The position numbers and the translations under genes are program-made. Below, in pieces: positions 9,404 to 18,726 of a stretch of DNA of 64,000 nt. Source of the stretch: JAGVGT01 sp963807225 (GTDB lineage: Bacteria > Desulfobacterota > Desulfobulbia > Desulfobulbales > JAGXFP01); the NCBI GenBank assembly GCA_963807225.1, contig CAWEAD010000012.1:205590-269589 (forward strand), read 5' to 3'. Within the stretch, counting starts at the first letter, position 1. Every line of letters begins with the position of its first letter. Under the pieces are notes generated by a model. It had not been told where the DNA came from and searched no databases. It saw only the letters and a program-made list of their open reading frames with translations.

Positions 9404-10135
9404 GTGGAGATTTTCAGTCAACCAGATTCTGGCAAGCCAGCCATCAGCTGTCGCGGAGTGACCAAGACCTATGGCCACGGCAACACGGCGGTCCAGGCCT
9501 TGCGCGGTGTGGATCTGGAGGTCCGTACCGGTGAGTTGTTGATGCTGGTCGGTCCGTCCGGCTGCGGCAAGACCACCCTGATCTCGGTCATGGCCGGCTT
9601 GCTGGCCAGGGACGCCGGCGAGTGCTCCGTCCTTGACCACGACTACCGTCGGATGGTGGTCGACGAAAAGACCAAATTTAGAGGCCATAACATCGGCTTC
9701 GTCTTTCAGAGCTTTGATTTGATTCCGGCGCTAACCGCGGCCGAAAACGCCGCGACACCTCTGCTGATCAACGGCATGAAACGGAGGGCAGCGCTGCAAC
9801 AAGCGAGCTCGGTGTTGGCAAAGATCGGTTTCGATGATCGCATGATGATCTCTCTACCCACGGAGCTGTCGGGTGGCCAGCAGCAGCGTGTCGCCGTTGC
9901 CAGGGCCATGGTCCATAATCCGCGATTCATTGTCTGTGATGAACCGACCAGTGCCCTGGACAGCGAAAACGGTCGCCTGGTGATGACCATGATGCGGCAA
10001 TTTCTGCTGGGCAAAAATCGCGCCTTGGTGGTGGTCACCCACGACGATCGTATCTTCGAGTTCGCCGATCGCATCGCCCGAATGGAAGATGGTCGCATCA
10101 CGGGAATCGAGAAGCCGCCAAGACCAGCAAATTAA
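9404..10135 (+). CDS. ABC transporter ATP-binding protein (LolD/MacB/DevA type)
   Basis: The GTG start at 9404 follows AAAGGA; the frame is open further upstream but that part overlaps the permease. The 243 residues contain Walker A GPSGCGKT, a Q-loop (GFVFQSFDLIP), the signature LSGGQQQR, Walker B FIVCDEPTSALD and the H-loop VVTHD. It powers the permease encoded 14 bp upstream. The gene order permease-ATPase-fusion protein and the close spacing indicate one operon. Confidence 0.93.
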   Translation: MEIFSQPDSGKPAISCRGVTKTYGHGNTAVQALRGVDLEVRTGELLMLVGPSGCGKTTLISVMAGLLARDAGECSVLDHDYRRMVVDEKTKFRGHNIGFVFQSFDLIPALTAAENAATPLLINGMKRRAALQQASSVLAKIGFDDRMMISLPTELSGGQQQRVAVARAMVHNPRFIVCDEPTSALDSENGRLVMTMMRQFLLGKNRALVVVTHDDRIFEFADRIARMEDGRITGIEKPPRPAN

Positions 10136-10149
10136 ATTCCCGGAGTGCT

Positions 10150-11106
10150 ATGTTTCGCAAATACATCTTACCGATTATCGCTTTGGCAGGCGTTGCCTTC
10201 GCAATCTTTACCGTCGTCCGGGGCGATAAGCCCGTGCCATACGCCCCGCCGGTGACCGAGGCTCCGCATTCGCCATATTCAATATCCGTCGCCGGCTCCG
10301 GGATCGTCGAAGCCAGCACGGGGAATATGTCGCTTGGCACCAACATTGCCGGGATCGTCAGCAAAATTTTCGTCCAGGTCGGCAGCGAAGTAAAGGCCGG
10401 CGCGCCATTGTTCGCCATTGATGATCGGGCCATCCGGGCGGAAATAGACACGCTCCAAACAGCGGTCCGGATCGCCGAAATCCAACTCGCTGAAGCTGAA
10501 TATGATCTGGCCCTGATGAAACCCCTCGCAGCCATAGGCGCGACCCCGAAAGATGTCTTCGAGAAGAACCGCTTTGCCGCGCAAAAGGCCAAAGCGCAAT
10601 TGGCGCAGGCGCAAGCCAAACTGGTGTCGTCCCAAACGGATTTGGAACGACTGACCGTGCGGGCACCGGTGGACGGCGAGGTGCTGCAACTCAAAACGCA
10701 TCTCGGAGAATTTGCCCAGGCGGATGCCACGGCAACGGGATATTCACCTTTGCTCCTGTTCGGTAGTGTCGAACCTCTCCATGTGCGCGTGGATATCGAT
10801 GAATATGATGCCTGGCGCGTGCGGGCCGGCGCCGCCGCGGTCGGCTTCCTGCGCGGCAACAAGGCTATCAGGATGCCGCTGACCTTCGTACGGTTCGAAC
10901 CCTATGTGGTGCCCAAGAAATCACTCACCGGCGACAGCACCGAGCGCGTCGATACCCGGGTTCTTCAGGTGATCTTTCGTTTCGTGCGGGGTGAACAGCC
11001 GATCTTTGTCGGCCAACAGATGGATGTTTTCATTGACGCGACGGCGGGCTCCCAAGACCATAGCAATACACCTCAAGGGGGGAAAAATACCTCTTCAACT
11101 CCATGA
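10150..11106 (+). CDS. Periplasmic membrane-fusion protein (HlyD family)
   Basis: The protein is 318 residues. An N-terminal signal-anchor (about 5-22, YILPIIALAGVAFAIFTVV) is followed by a biotinyl-lipoyl half (GTNIAGIVSKIFVQVGSEV), a coiled-coil hairpin rich in Ala/Gln/Lys (about 95-165), the second lipoyl half (LTVRAPVDGEVLQL) and a beta-barrel domain. Such proteins bridge the inner-membrane ABC pump to a TolC-type outer-membrane channel. No outer-membrane protein gene follows, so an unlinked TolC would be needed. The spacing of 14 bp to the ATPase supports an operon. Confidence 0.92.
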   Translation: MFRKYILPIIALAGVAFAIFTVVRGDKPVPYAPPVTEAPHSPYSISVAGSGIVEASTGNMSLGTNIAGIVSKIFVQVGSEVKAGAPLFAIDDRAIRAEIDTLQTAVRIAEIQLAEAEYDLALMKPLAAIGATPKDVFEKNRFAAQKAKAQLAQAQAKLVSSQTDLERLTVRAPVDGEVLQLKTHLGEFAQADATATGYSPLLLFGSVEPLHVRVDIDEYDAWRVRAGAAAVGFLRGNKAIRMPLTFVRFEPYVVPKKSLTGDSTERVDTRVLQVIFRFVRGEQPIFVGQQMDVFIDATAGSQDHSNTPQGGKNTSSTP

Positions 11107-11193
11107 AATATATTACGGTATGGTGCTTGTTGCGTAAGTCGGCGGCAAGTAGATTCGGCCAGGGCAAACCTACTTAGATAAAGGAGCAAAGGT

Positions 11194-13705
11194 ATGGCAA
11201 TCGATCCCATCTGCGGCATGACAGTGGACGAAACGTCCGCTCTTTCTGTCGAGCGTGACGGAAAGAAAGTCTACTTTTGCAGCGACGGCTGTCGGGAAAA
11301 GTTCCTGGCGCAAGCGGCGGAAGCAACACCTGAGGAAAGTCCGAGCGATGATCACGATTCTCATTCACCAGCACCTGCATCCGGATCTCCGGCGGCCAAA
11401 CCCATTTACACCTGCCCCATGCATCCCGAAGTCGAGGAGGATCAGCCCGGTGCCTGCCCCATATGCGGCATGGCCCTGGAGCTGAAGACGGGGGAGGCGG
11501 ATACGGTTGCCGTCGGGAACAAGGCTGAACCCGAGGCAGTACCATGCGAAGCCTGCGAGTTTCATCCCTCCGCCGCCGGCTCGAAACCGATTTATACCTG
11601 CCCCATGCACCCCGAAGTCGCGGAGGATAAACCCGGCGCCTGCCCCAAATGCGGCATGGCCCTGGAACTGAAGGCGGGGAGTGGGGGCTCGGCTGACGAG
11701 GAAAACGCTGAACTGCGCGACATGACCCGGCGCTTCTGGATCGGCGGGGCCCTGGCCCTGCCGGTTTTTCTCCTGGCCATGTCCCACCTGCTGCCGGGCG
11801 TTGGCAGCCATTCCTGGGTGGCAGGATCCGTTTCGCGCTGGCTGCAGTTCGGCCTCACCACCCCGGTGGTCTTTTGGGCGGGCTGGCCGTTTTTCCAGCG
11901 GGGCTGGCGCTCGCTGGTGACCCGTCACCTGAATATGTTCACCCTGATCTCCATGGGCGTCAGCGCCGCTTATCTGTTCAGCGCCGTGGGCATGCTGCTG
12001 CCGGATCTATTCCCGGCCACCATGCAACACGGGGGCAAGATCGACATCTACTTCGAGGCGTCGGCGGTGATCATTGTCCTGGTGCTGCTCGGTCAGGTGC
12101 TCGAACTCCGAGCCCGCAGCCGCACCGGCAGCGCCATCAAAGTCCTTGCTGAATCTGGCGCCGCCCACCGCCCGCCAGGTCGCGCCCGGGGGCGACAACG
12201 AAGTCCCCCTCGAACAGGTGCAGGTCGGCGACTTGTTGCGGGTGGTCCCCGGCGACAAGGTACCGGTGGACGGCGAGGTGGTTGAAGGTCATTCCAGCGT
12301 CGAAGAGTCGATGGTCACCGGCGAACCCCTGCCGGTGGAAAAACAGGTCGGCGACAAGGTGACCGGCGGCACCGTCAATGGGTCCGGCAGTTTTGTCATG
12401 CGGGCCGAACGGGTCGGCAACGATACCCTGCTCGGCCAGATCGTCAAGATGGTGGCCGAAGCCCAGCGCAGCCGGGCGCCTATCCAGGGGCTGGCCGATA
12501 CAGTCGCCGGCATCTTCGTGCCCCTGGTGGTGGCGGTGGCGGTAATCACCTTCGGCATCTGGCTGTGGCTGGGGCCCGAGCCCAGGCTGGCCCACGCCAT
12601 CGTCAACGCCGTGGCGGTGCTGATCATCGCCTGCCCCTGCGCCCTGGGGTTGGCCACGCCCATGGCGATCATGGTCGGGGTCGGCCGCGGCGCCCAGGCC
12701 GGGGTGCTGGTGAAAAACGCCGAGGCCCTGGAACGGCTGGAGAAGGTCACCACCCTGGTGGTCGACAAGACCGGCACCCTCACCGAGGGTAAACCGAAGC
12801 TGATCGATGTCCTGCCGGCGGAGGGTTTCGAGGCCCATGAGTTCCTGCACATCGCCGCCTCCCTGGAGCAGAACAGCGAACACCCGCTGGCCGCCGCCAT
12901 TGTCAAAGGCGCCCAGGATCAAGGGGTGGATTTGGAGGAGGTCAAAGATTTTCGCTCGGTGACGGCGGGCGGGGTTGCCGGCAGCGTCGGCGGCCGGGCG
13001 GCAATGATCGGTAAGCCGGATTTTTTGCGGGACGAAAAAATCACCGGCCTGGAAGCGCTTGAGGCCTCGGCCGTGCAACTGCAGGAAGAGGGTAAGACCG
13101 TGATGTATGTCGCCATCGACTCCAAACCGGCGGGAATCCTTTCGGTGGCCGATCCGATCAAGGATTCCACCGCCGAAGCCGTCGATGAACTTCACGCTTT
13201 GGGCTTGAAGATCGTCATGCTTACCGGCGACAACCGCCGTACCGCCGACGCGGTGGCCAAAAAACTGGGCCTGGATGCGGTGGAGGCGGAAATCGAACCG
13301 GCCGGCAAGGTCGAGCAGATCAAGAAGCTGACCGCGGAAGGAAAACATGTGGCCATGGCCGGCGACGGCATCAACGACGCCCCGGCCTTGAGCGCGGCGG
13401 AAGTCGGCATTGCCATGGGCACCGGCACCGACGTGGCCATGCAAAGCGCCGGTATTACCCTGGTCAAGGGCGACCTGCGCGGCATTGCCAAGGCCATCAA
13501 GCTCAGCCGGGCCACCATGTGGAATATCCGTCAGAACTTAATGTTCGCCTTTCTTTACAACGCCCTGGGTATTCCGGTGGCGGCCGGCGCGCTCTACCCC
13601 TTTTTCGGCTGGCTGCTCAGCCCCATCATCGCCGGCGCCGCCATGAGCCTGAGTTCGGTCTCGGTGATCAGCAACGCCTTGAGGCTGCGCAAGGTGAAAC
13701 TGTAA
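11194..13705 (+). pseudogene. copA: CopA-type copper P1B-ATPase with a one-base frameshift
   Basis: The N-terminus has a YHS domain (residues 1-40, ICGMTVDE and YFCSDGC) and two heavy-metal-binding repeats (about 70-95 and 132-157, YTCPMHPE...CGMALE). The first frame runs through the early membrane helices and is lost at 12146-12147; removing one T gives IKVLLNLAPPTARQ and joins the second frame to 13705. The second part holds TGE (MVTGEPLPVEK), the metal-transport CPC (ACPCALGLATP), the phosphorylation site DKTGTLTEG, the HP motif and GDGINDAPAL. The joined protein would be about 836 residues, the normal length for this subtype. It would export Cu(I) from the cytoplasm. All other residues are intact, so a sequencing error is the simplest explanation. 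Confidence 0.9.
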
Positions 13706-13770
13706 CGCTTACCTGGGGTAAAACCGGGACAGTCAGGAGAACCCGTCCAAGGACAAGCACGAATATTGAA

Positions 13771-13963
13771 CCCCAACGATCTTATCCTTGTTTTACGATT
13801 TCGCGGGTCGGGAATTGTTGGGGTTCACCAGGCTCACCCCAACCTACGAGCTGTCAAGCAAAGCATAAAACCATGACCCATCTCCCCAACGACCTTATCC
13901 TTGTTTTACGATTTCGCAGGTCGGGAATTGTTGGGGTTCACCAGGCTCACCCCAACCTACGAG
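13771..13963. repeat. Pair of 80-bp direct repeats related to the 213-bp units
   Basis: Positions 13771-13850 and 13884-13963 match at all but two bases. Each ends with TTGTTGGGGTTCACC and GCTCACCCCAACCTACGAG, which is an imperfect palindrome and shares its arms with the repeats at 6823-7461. They lie between copA and the convergent LOG gene and may act as bidirectional stem-loops. No gene is seen from 13706 to 14023. Confidence 0.9.
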
Positions 13964-14023
13964 TTGCATTCGGAATACAATTTCCTGACAATATTTGGCA
14001 CAACCGTAAAAAGCGATTTCTTC

Positions 14024-16333
14024 TCACCGATTATCCGATTGGACGAACTTCCGCATGGCTTCGTCGATGTAAAAGGGGATGGTGACGCCGGCGGCCTGGA
14101 CGTTGCGGTAGGCGGTGCACAGGTCGGTTTCCGGGATGCCGGTGGTGCGCCAGTAGGCAATGGGGTCCCGGACAAAATTCTTGATGATGGCCAGCGTTTC
14201 CTCGTAGGTGCGGACCAGGTGGCAGAAGCGCGGGACCCAGCTTGGCGCCAGCCTTACCGGGTGGCCGTCAATCTGTCTGCCGGCGGCCACGGTTTCGAAT
14301 TGGCTGATGGCCGCCGCCCAGAGATGGTTGCCGCCTTCGCCCAGGCCGAAGGGGTCGACAAAGATATGGGGCGCCGGCAGGCTCTCAAACAGCTTGAGGT
14401 TGGTGATGGCGATCAGCAGCTCCTCAAAGGTCCCGACCCCGCCGATATTGTAGATCTTGCACAGCGAGGTGCGGTCCAGCAGGTTCTGGCGGAGGTGGCG
14501 GGCCGAGTTTTTGAAATTTGTCATGGCCGGCGGCCGCAGGTTGGGCTTCTGGCCGATCTTTTCGCTGTCGATGCCGATGCCCAGCCGCAGGATGCCGAGT
14601 TTTTCAGCCGCCTCATCGGCAAAGCGCATCAGGCCGGGACCGCTGCCGTGGCAGATGGCGAAGCGGCCGGCAAAACCGGGGATCCGGTTCATCTCCTCCA
14701 GGAAGCCATGCACCTGCTCGGCCAGCACCGCTTCCGTCCCATCCACATGGGAACCGAACATGGCGATGACGGTATGGGCGGCGGCCAGTTTTTCCTTGAT
14801 GCCCTTTGCCACCCAGAAGCCCCGGTGGAACTCCCGGACATGCATCTCGTCGCCCTCGCCGAAGCTCATATAAAAACGGGTCCCATCCTTGTCGGCCAGA
14901 TTGCAGAAGGTTTCGTAGGTGGTCTGGTCAAAATAGATGTTATGCAGCGGCTGGCCGCCGTTGTTATTTGCAGAGGGCGCCGAGGTTTCCTTTTCGGAGC
15001 CGATGCTGCGGCCGACGAACACGCCGATGCTGTTGCGCTTGAGGACGCGCAGGGTGTCGGTGACCGGAAACTTGTGGCTGATGAAAACCTTATGCAGGTT
15101 CTGGCCGCCGCCGACCGACTCGAGGCTTTCCACGAAGTCGCGCAGGTCGGGAGGGATCTGGTCGCCCCGGCGTTCGCCCGAGGTGATGTTGCCGCGCACC
15201 ACTTCATAGAGGATGCGGTTCTGGGCGTTTTCGTGCCATTCGCCTTCCTCCATCTCCCGGGGGATTTCGACGCATTTGTTGCGGCTGATGATGCGGGCGT
15301 AGTTGCCGCGCTCGTTGACCGAGGAACTCAGGTTGTCGAACAGAATATCGCAGATTTCGCGGTTGAAGATGTCGGTGACGTCGGCAAAGTCGACCCCCTG
15401 GCGGATGATTTTTGCCGCCTTGTCCGGGGTGAAAATGGGGGCCGCCACTTTTGCCGTGTGCTGGTCGGCCGGGAACAACCGGACGCGGACGGCCAGGCTC
15501 CGGGGGTCCACCGCTTCTTCCCCCATGTGATAGAGTTCGATCTGGCGCGGTTCGTCGATACCCGAGGTGCGGACGCCGTCCAGCAACCGGGCCGCCAAGT
15601 GCATGATGTCGGGGTTGTTGAGGTTCCTGTCGATCAAGGCCAGGTACGGCCCCAGGGAAATGCGGATCGCACCCACCAGGAATTCGAAAGGTTGGAAAAG
15701 TTCGGGCAAGCCCCTGGTTGAGACATACTGGATCAGGCTCAACCCCTCTTTGCTCTGCATGAGGATGTGCCGGGCATTCTTGCCGGCGGTGAGCAGGGTG
15801 GTGGACAACAGATAGCGCACATCGGTCAGCGGGATTTCGATAATGCCATCTTCCAGGACTGTGGCCTCGGCAGGCAGCAGGAGGTGGTGCCGTTCGATGG
15901 CGGCCGCGATTTCAGTCCGGTCAAGATGGTCGCTCAACGGCACAAACAGCCTGCCGATGGTTAAGCGGCGGCCTGATTCGGCCAGGCCTTTAAGCTCGGC
16001 GAACAGGGTGTCGGGAATGTTCCGGTTGAGCGAACTGAGCAGAATGGGAATGTCCACGGTCCTTTTCCGGGTATCGATCTCAGGAGGCCCATCCGCAAGC
16101 TGGACATCAAGTCCCACCTGGGAATGGCCGCTGCGGCCGATGAGGGCGCAACGCTGGCAAAGGTCGCCTTTCAGGGTCAGGTCATGGAGTATGCCGCGCA
16201 GCGAATCGCTGGTCTCTTCCAGGCGCATGATGGCCGGCATCTGAGGTGCATCCAGGGTTTCATCGTGCAATGGTTCGTCTTCAGGCCGGATGATGAGATA
16301 GCCGTCGCCGGTGACAAGGGGTGATTTTTTCAT
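14024..16333 (-). CDS. Large protein with C-terminal LOG (lysine-decarboxylase-like) Rossmann domain
   Basis: The protein is 769 residues with a good RBS (GGAGAACC) before the ATG at 16333. The C-terminal third resembles the LOG/TIGR00725-type nucleotide-binding fold: CHGSGPGLMRFADEAA followed around residue 630-640 by NIGGVGTFEELL, matching the PGGxGTxxE signature except for Asn-Ile before the glycines. LOG proteins hydrolyse nucleoside 5'-monophosphates. The N-terminal 430 residues contain no motif I recognise; they are soluble and mixed alpha/beta. Normal LOG proteins are about 200-450 residues, so the large N-terminal part is unusual. The neighbours (copA convergent, small accessory genes upstream) give no pathway. 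Confidence 0.75.
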   Translation of the reverse strand: MKKSPLVTGDGYLIIRPEDEPLHDETLDAPQMPAIMRLEETSDSLRGILHDLTLKGDLCQRCALIGRSGHSQVGLDVQLADGPPEIDTRKRTVDIPILLSSLNRNIPDTLFAELKGLAESGRRLTIGRLFVPLSDHLDRTEIAAAIERHHLLLPAEATVLEDGIIEIPLTDVRYLLSTTLLTAGKNARHILMQSKEGLSLIQYVSTRGLPELFQPFEFLVGAIRISLGPYLALIDRNLNNPDIMHLAARLLDGVRTSGIDEPRQIELYHMGEEAVDPRSLAVRVRLFPADQHTAKVAAPIFTPDKAAKIIRQGVDFADVTDIFNREICDILFDNLSSSVNERGNYARIISRNKCVEIPREMEEGEWHENAQNRILYEVVRGNITSGERRGDQIPPDLRDFVESLESVGGGQNLHKVFISHKFPVTDTLRVLKRNSIGVFVGRSIGSEKETSAPSANNNGGQPLHNIYFDQTTYETFCNLADKDGTRFYMSFGEGDEMHVREFHRGFWVAKGIKEKLAAAHTVIAMFGSHVDGTEAVLAEQVHGFLEEMNRIPGFAGRFAICHGSGPGLMRFADEAAEKLGILRLGIGIDSEKIGQKPNLRPPAMTNFKNSARHLRQNLLDRTSLCKIYNIGGVGTFEELLIAITNLKLFESLPAPHIFVDPFGLGEGGNHLWAAAISQFETVAAGRQIDGHPVRLAPSWVPRFCHLVRTYEETLAIIKNFVRDPIAYWRTTGIPETDLCTAYRNVQAAGVTIPFYIDEAMRKFVQSDNR

Positions 16334-16429
16334 GGTTCTCCAAGTGCGAAAGCGTTTGTCGAAAGTGCGTGCGCTGTATGGTCAAGTACGCTGAGGGTCA
16401 GTCGGGAAAGTGCCTTCAAAAAATGGGAG

Positions 16430-16540
16430 CAAAGCTTAGAAGCAGCTTTTTGGTATCGAAAAGGTGGTTCTAAGGCTCAAAAATAGGCACTTTTCAAGCA
16501 CAACTCAAACGATATTAAACAGTTAGCTTGGTCCGACCCC
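16430..16540. repeat. Diverged intergenic repeat, copy 1 of family ending TTAGCTTGGTCCGACCC
   Basis: The 20 bp at 16521-16540 recur exactly at 17809-17828. The preceding 90 bp are alignable but diverged: TTTTTGGTATCGAAAAGG...CTAAGGC here, TTTTTGATGTCAAAAAG...CTCTAAGGC at 17725 and TTTTTGATACCGAAAAGAG..CTCTAAGGC near 18048. They bracket the two small genes at 16556-17505. The rest of 16334-16555 shows nothing else. Confidence 0.6.
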
Positions 16541-16555
16541 CAACCGCCCTATGTG

Positions 16556-16918
16556 TCAGGCGACTGCCGCAGGCAAGAAAATATGGTAAGTGTCGAGTGT
16601 TTTGACTTTGCCATTCGCGAACGTAAAGAACTCACTGAATACAAACGGTAGCCAATCTCCGGCACGTTGTTTGACCCGGCCGGAACCCTGTATTGCCACC
16701 GTGCTGACGTTTTCCACGACGTTGAGAATTTGTAGTTCAGGATTGCCCTCAAAGGCATCATTCTTTAGTTCCGCAGCGAACTGATCTATACCGCTCAGTG
16801 ATTTAAATCCATAGATGTTCCAAGTTACGTCTTCTGCAAGGCACGACAGAATCTTCTGGCTGTTGCCCTCGCGAAAACCATCGATGTACTTTTTGACGAT
16901 TTCGACTTGTACACTCAT
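16556..16918 (-). CDS. SnoaL-like / NTF2-fold protein
   Basis: About 120 residues from the ATG at 16918, which is preceded by AAGGTGAAG; a longer frame starts 12 codons upstream inside the neighbour overlap. The pattern VKKYIDGFREGNSQKILSCL, DDVTW-like AEDVTWNIYG and a closing FFTFANGKVKTLDTYH is typical of the NTF2/SnoaL fold used by small isomerases and hydrolases or by proteins of unknown role. It follows the RibD-like gene on the same strand and is probably co-transcribed with it. The substrate is unknown. Confidence 0.7.
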   Translation of the reverse strand: MSVQVEIVKKYIDGFREGNSQKILSCLAEDVTWNIYGFKSLSGIDQFAAELKNDAFEGNPELQILNVVENVSTVAIQGSGRVKQRAGDWLPFVFSEFFTFANGKVKTLDTYHIFLPAAVA

Positions 16919-16950
16919 GGGCTTCACCTTAAATAGTGACACTGAGGTAT

Positions 16951-17505
16951 TCACGGAATTCTTTGATAGCGAAGGATCACGCAGCCCGTTGAAAGCGGGC
17001 GTGATTCGAGCAGCTTAAGCTCTTGCGGGTTTAATAATCCATCACCGAACAAGAGCCTGCCTTTGCCATAAATGACTGGTGCGATACCAAGGCGATATTC
17101 GTCAAAAAGTCCCGCGATCATAAGAGTCTTCGAGAGATTGGCGCTACCGAAGACGTAGATGTTCCCATTTCCCTGTTGCTTCAGCCTGGTCACTTCCCCC
17201 ACTACGTCGTCTTTTACCAGTGTTGTGTTGTTCCAGGCGGCAGTTTGAAGAGTGCGCGAACAGACCACCTTCGGGAGACTGTTCATGTAATCCGCAATCT
17301 CTCCCTGAGCCGTCTGCCAATATGCGGCCATGCCCTCATATGTTACGCGCCCGAACAAAAGCGCATCGGCTGACTCCAACTGCTCAAGGGAAAATCTTTC
17401 GAGTTCCTCGCCCCAAAGCTTTTCGTGCCAGGGTAAGTCCCAGTTCTTCTGGCCCTCGAAGTAGCCATCGAGGGTGATGAGATTCCACATGATTAGCTTT
17501 CGCAC
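16951..17505 (-). CDS. RibD C-terminal / dihydrofolate-reductase-fold protein
   Basis: The 184 residues start MRKLIMWNLITLDGYFEG, the normal opening of the YyaP/YwjB-type RibD_C family, and continue with ADALLFGRVTYEGM, VVCSRTL, an NADPH-binding stretch NIYVFGSANLSKTL and RLGIAPVIYGKGRLLF. The family reduces nucleotide- or pterin-like substrates with NADPH; no specific role is known for most members. RBS GGAGGAG precedes the start. Proteins of this family often travel in integron cassettes and an attC-like palindrome lies just upstream (17531-17575). Confidence 0.85.
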   Translation of the reverse strand: MRKLIMWNLITLDGYFEGQKNWDLPWHEKLWGEELERFSLEQLESADALLFGRVTYEGMAAYWQTAQGEIADYMNSLPKVVCSRTLQTAAWNNTTLVKDDVVGEVTRLKQQGNGNIYVFGSANLSKTLMIAGLFDEYRLGIAPVIYGKGRLLFGDGLLNPQELKLLESRPLSTGCVILRYQRIP

Positions 17506-17530
17506 CGCAGATCTCCTCCGTGTGCTGGTC

Positions 17531-17575
17531 CTCTAACAAGCTATTAAGCGGTTCACACGCGCGTGATCCGCTTAA
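17531..17575. other. attC-like palindrome fragment
   Basis: On the plus strand CTCTAACAAGC (17531) precedes the arms TTAAGCGG (17544-17551) and CCGCTTAA (17568-17575), with an inner TCAC/GTGA pair. Read on the minus strand, the palindrome ends with GTTAGAG, matching the GTTRRRY core, just before the RibD-like gene. The opposite half-site core is not recognisable, so at best this is a decayed attC. Confidence 0.35.
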
Positions 17576-17724
17576 CTACAAGGTCATGTCACTTGATTAC
17601 CAGTACATACTAACTGCTCCTGATAAAGATATATCCAAATATTCGCGCCAATATGCTCAAGAGATATGTTGACTCTGGAAACTATGAAAAGTAAATCCGA
17701 CCCGATTATTCGTCCGAATTCCTC

Positions 17725-17828
17725 TTAGAGCTTTGTTTTTGATGTCAAAAAGTTGCCTCTAAGGCAGAAAAACAGCCATTTTATAGGCTTTAATGACATG
17801 ATGTCAAACAGTTAGCTTGGTCCGACCC
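17725..17828. repeat. Diverged intergenic repeat, copy 2 of family ending TTAGCTTGGTCCGACCC
   Basis: The exact 20-bp match is at 17809-17828 and the diverged match extends leftwards to about 17725. A third partial copy (TTTTTGATACCGAAAAG, CTCTAAGGC) lies near 18048-18078. The segment 17576-17724 holds nothing recognisable. Confidence 0.6.
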
Positions 17829-17870
17829 TTGGGGGAAGCTTTCCTGCCCCCATTCTCATGATTCCATCTA

Positions 17871-18003
17871 AGCAAACTGGTTTCTTCCCAGCCGGTTTGG
17901 TCAAATCACGAATTCTGCTCTCTCTCACGTTGATTCGACAAAAGTCAAAAGCCGACTCGCTTCCTCGCCGAATGAGCCAACACAACAAAGAAGGCAGTCG
18001 ATG
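17871..18003. repeat. 133-bp direct repeat, left copy
   Basis: Begins AGCAAACTGGTTTCTTCCCA and ends GGCAGTCGATG. It matches 18780-18912 base for base over 133 bp with about five differences. The two copies bracket the toxin-antitoxin pair at 18158-18635. Confidence 0.92.
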
Positions 18004-18098
18004 GTCTTCTTGTCCGGAGAAGTAGGGGGGAAAGGCTTACAGCCCGTTTTTTGATACCGAAAAGAGACCTCTAAGGCACGGTGCATTGCTCAACACCT

Positions 18099-18128
18099 TG
18101 ACGTCACAATGTCATGACGTTATTGTGT
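18099..18128 (+). promoter_or_regulatory. Promoter and palindromic operator of the toxin-antitoxin operon
   Basis: TTGACG (18099-18104), 17 bp, then TATTGT (18122-18127) fits a sigma-70 promoter. An imperfect palindrome CACAAT-GTCATGAC-GTTATTGTG (18106-18128), with the perfect core GTCATGAC, covers the spacer and -10 box. It is well placed for autorepression by the ribbon-helix-helix antitoxin. Confidence 0.55.
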
Positions 18129-18157
18129 TGTAGTGTTATTGAACAAGGAGGTCAAAA

Positions 18158-18391
18158 ATGAACGTTCAAGCCAAACGCGCCACCATCTATTTTGATCCTG
18201 ATCTGCACAAAGCCCTGCGACTCAAAGCCGCCGAGACTTCACGGTCGATCACCGACCTGGTCAACGAAGCAGTCCGACAGGCCCTGGCCGAAGACGCCGA
18301 GGATCTCTCCGTCTTCGCCGCCCGGACCGCCGAGCCGTTGGTCAGTTACGAAGAGATGGTCAAGAAGCTGAAAGCCGATGGCCGGATTTAA
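18158..18391 (+). CDS. Ribbon-helix-helix antitoxin (CopG/RelB-like)
   Basis: The 77 residues follow a strong RBS (AAGGAGG). The N-terminal RATIYFDPDLHKALRLKAAE and RSITDLVNEAVRQAL pattern is that of a ribbon-helix-helix DNA-binding domain; the charged C-terminus (YEEMVKKLKADGRI) would wrap the toxin. The toxin start overlaps its last 14 bases. Known for the family: it neutralises the toxin and represses the operon. The whole module is flanked by 133-bp direct repeats. Confidence 0.88.
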   Translation: MNVQAKRATIYFDPDLHKALRLKAAETSRSITDLVNEAVRQALAEDAEDLSVFAARTAEPLVSYEEMVKKLKADGRI

Positions 18392-18635
18392 AGTCTATTT
18401 CAAAAAGTCCGTCGAGAAGGATTTCTCCGGTATACCCAAGAAAGACCTGCAACGGATCATCAAGCTGATCGGCAGCTTGGCCGACAATCCCCGTCCAGCC
18501 GGTTGTGAGAAACTAACCGGGCAGGAACGTTTTCGGGTTCGCCAAGGTCGCTACCGCATCATTTATTCGATTCAGGATGATGAATTGACGGTATGGGTGG
18601 TCAAGGTCGCCCACCGCAAGGAAGTATACAGATAA
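18378..18635 (+). CDS. RelE/ParE-family toxin
   Basis: The 85 residues show the RelE/ParE fold pattern: YFKKSVEKDFSGIPKKDLQRI, a GCEKLTGQERFRVRQGRYRI core with basic residues and a closing strand VVKVAHRKEVYR. The fold includes mRNA-cleaving RelE and gyrase-poisoning ParE members; RQGRYRIIYSI and the final AHRKEVY are more RelE-like, but the class is not certain. It is translationally coupled to the antitoxin by a 14-base overlap. Confidence 0.9.
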   Translation: MAGFKVYFKKSVEKDFSGIPKKDLQRIIKLIGSLADNPRPAGCEKLTGQERFRVRQGRYRIIYSIQDDELTVWVVKVAHRKEVYR

Positions 18636-18726
18636 CTCCCTCTGCACATCTCAATTCCGCAATTCAGTTTGGCGCCCCGGAATTACACGAAATCCACAAC
18701 CGGACTTGATTAGCGCTTTAAGAGTC

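Noticed and set aside
13901..15721. 606-codon plus-strand frame antisense to the LOG gene
   Set aside because: The minus-strand frame carries the LOG motif and an RBS; the plus frame begins inside a repeat and has no motif.
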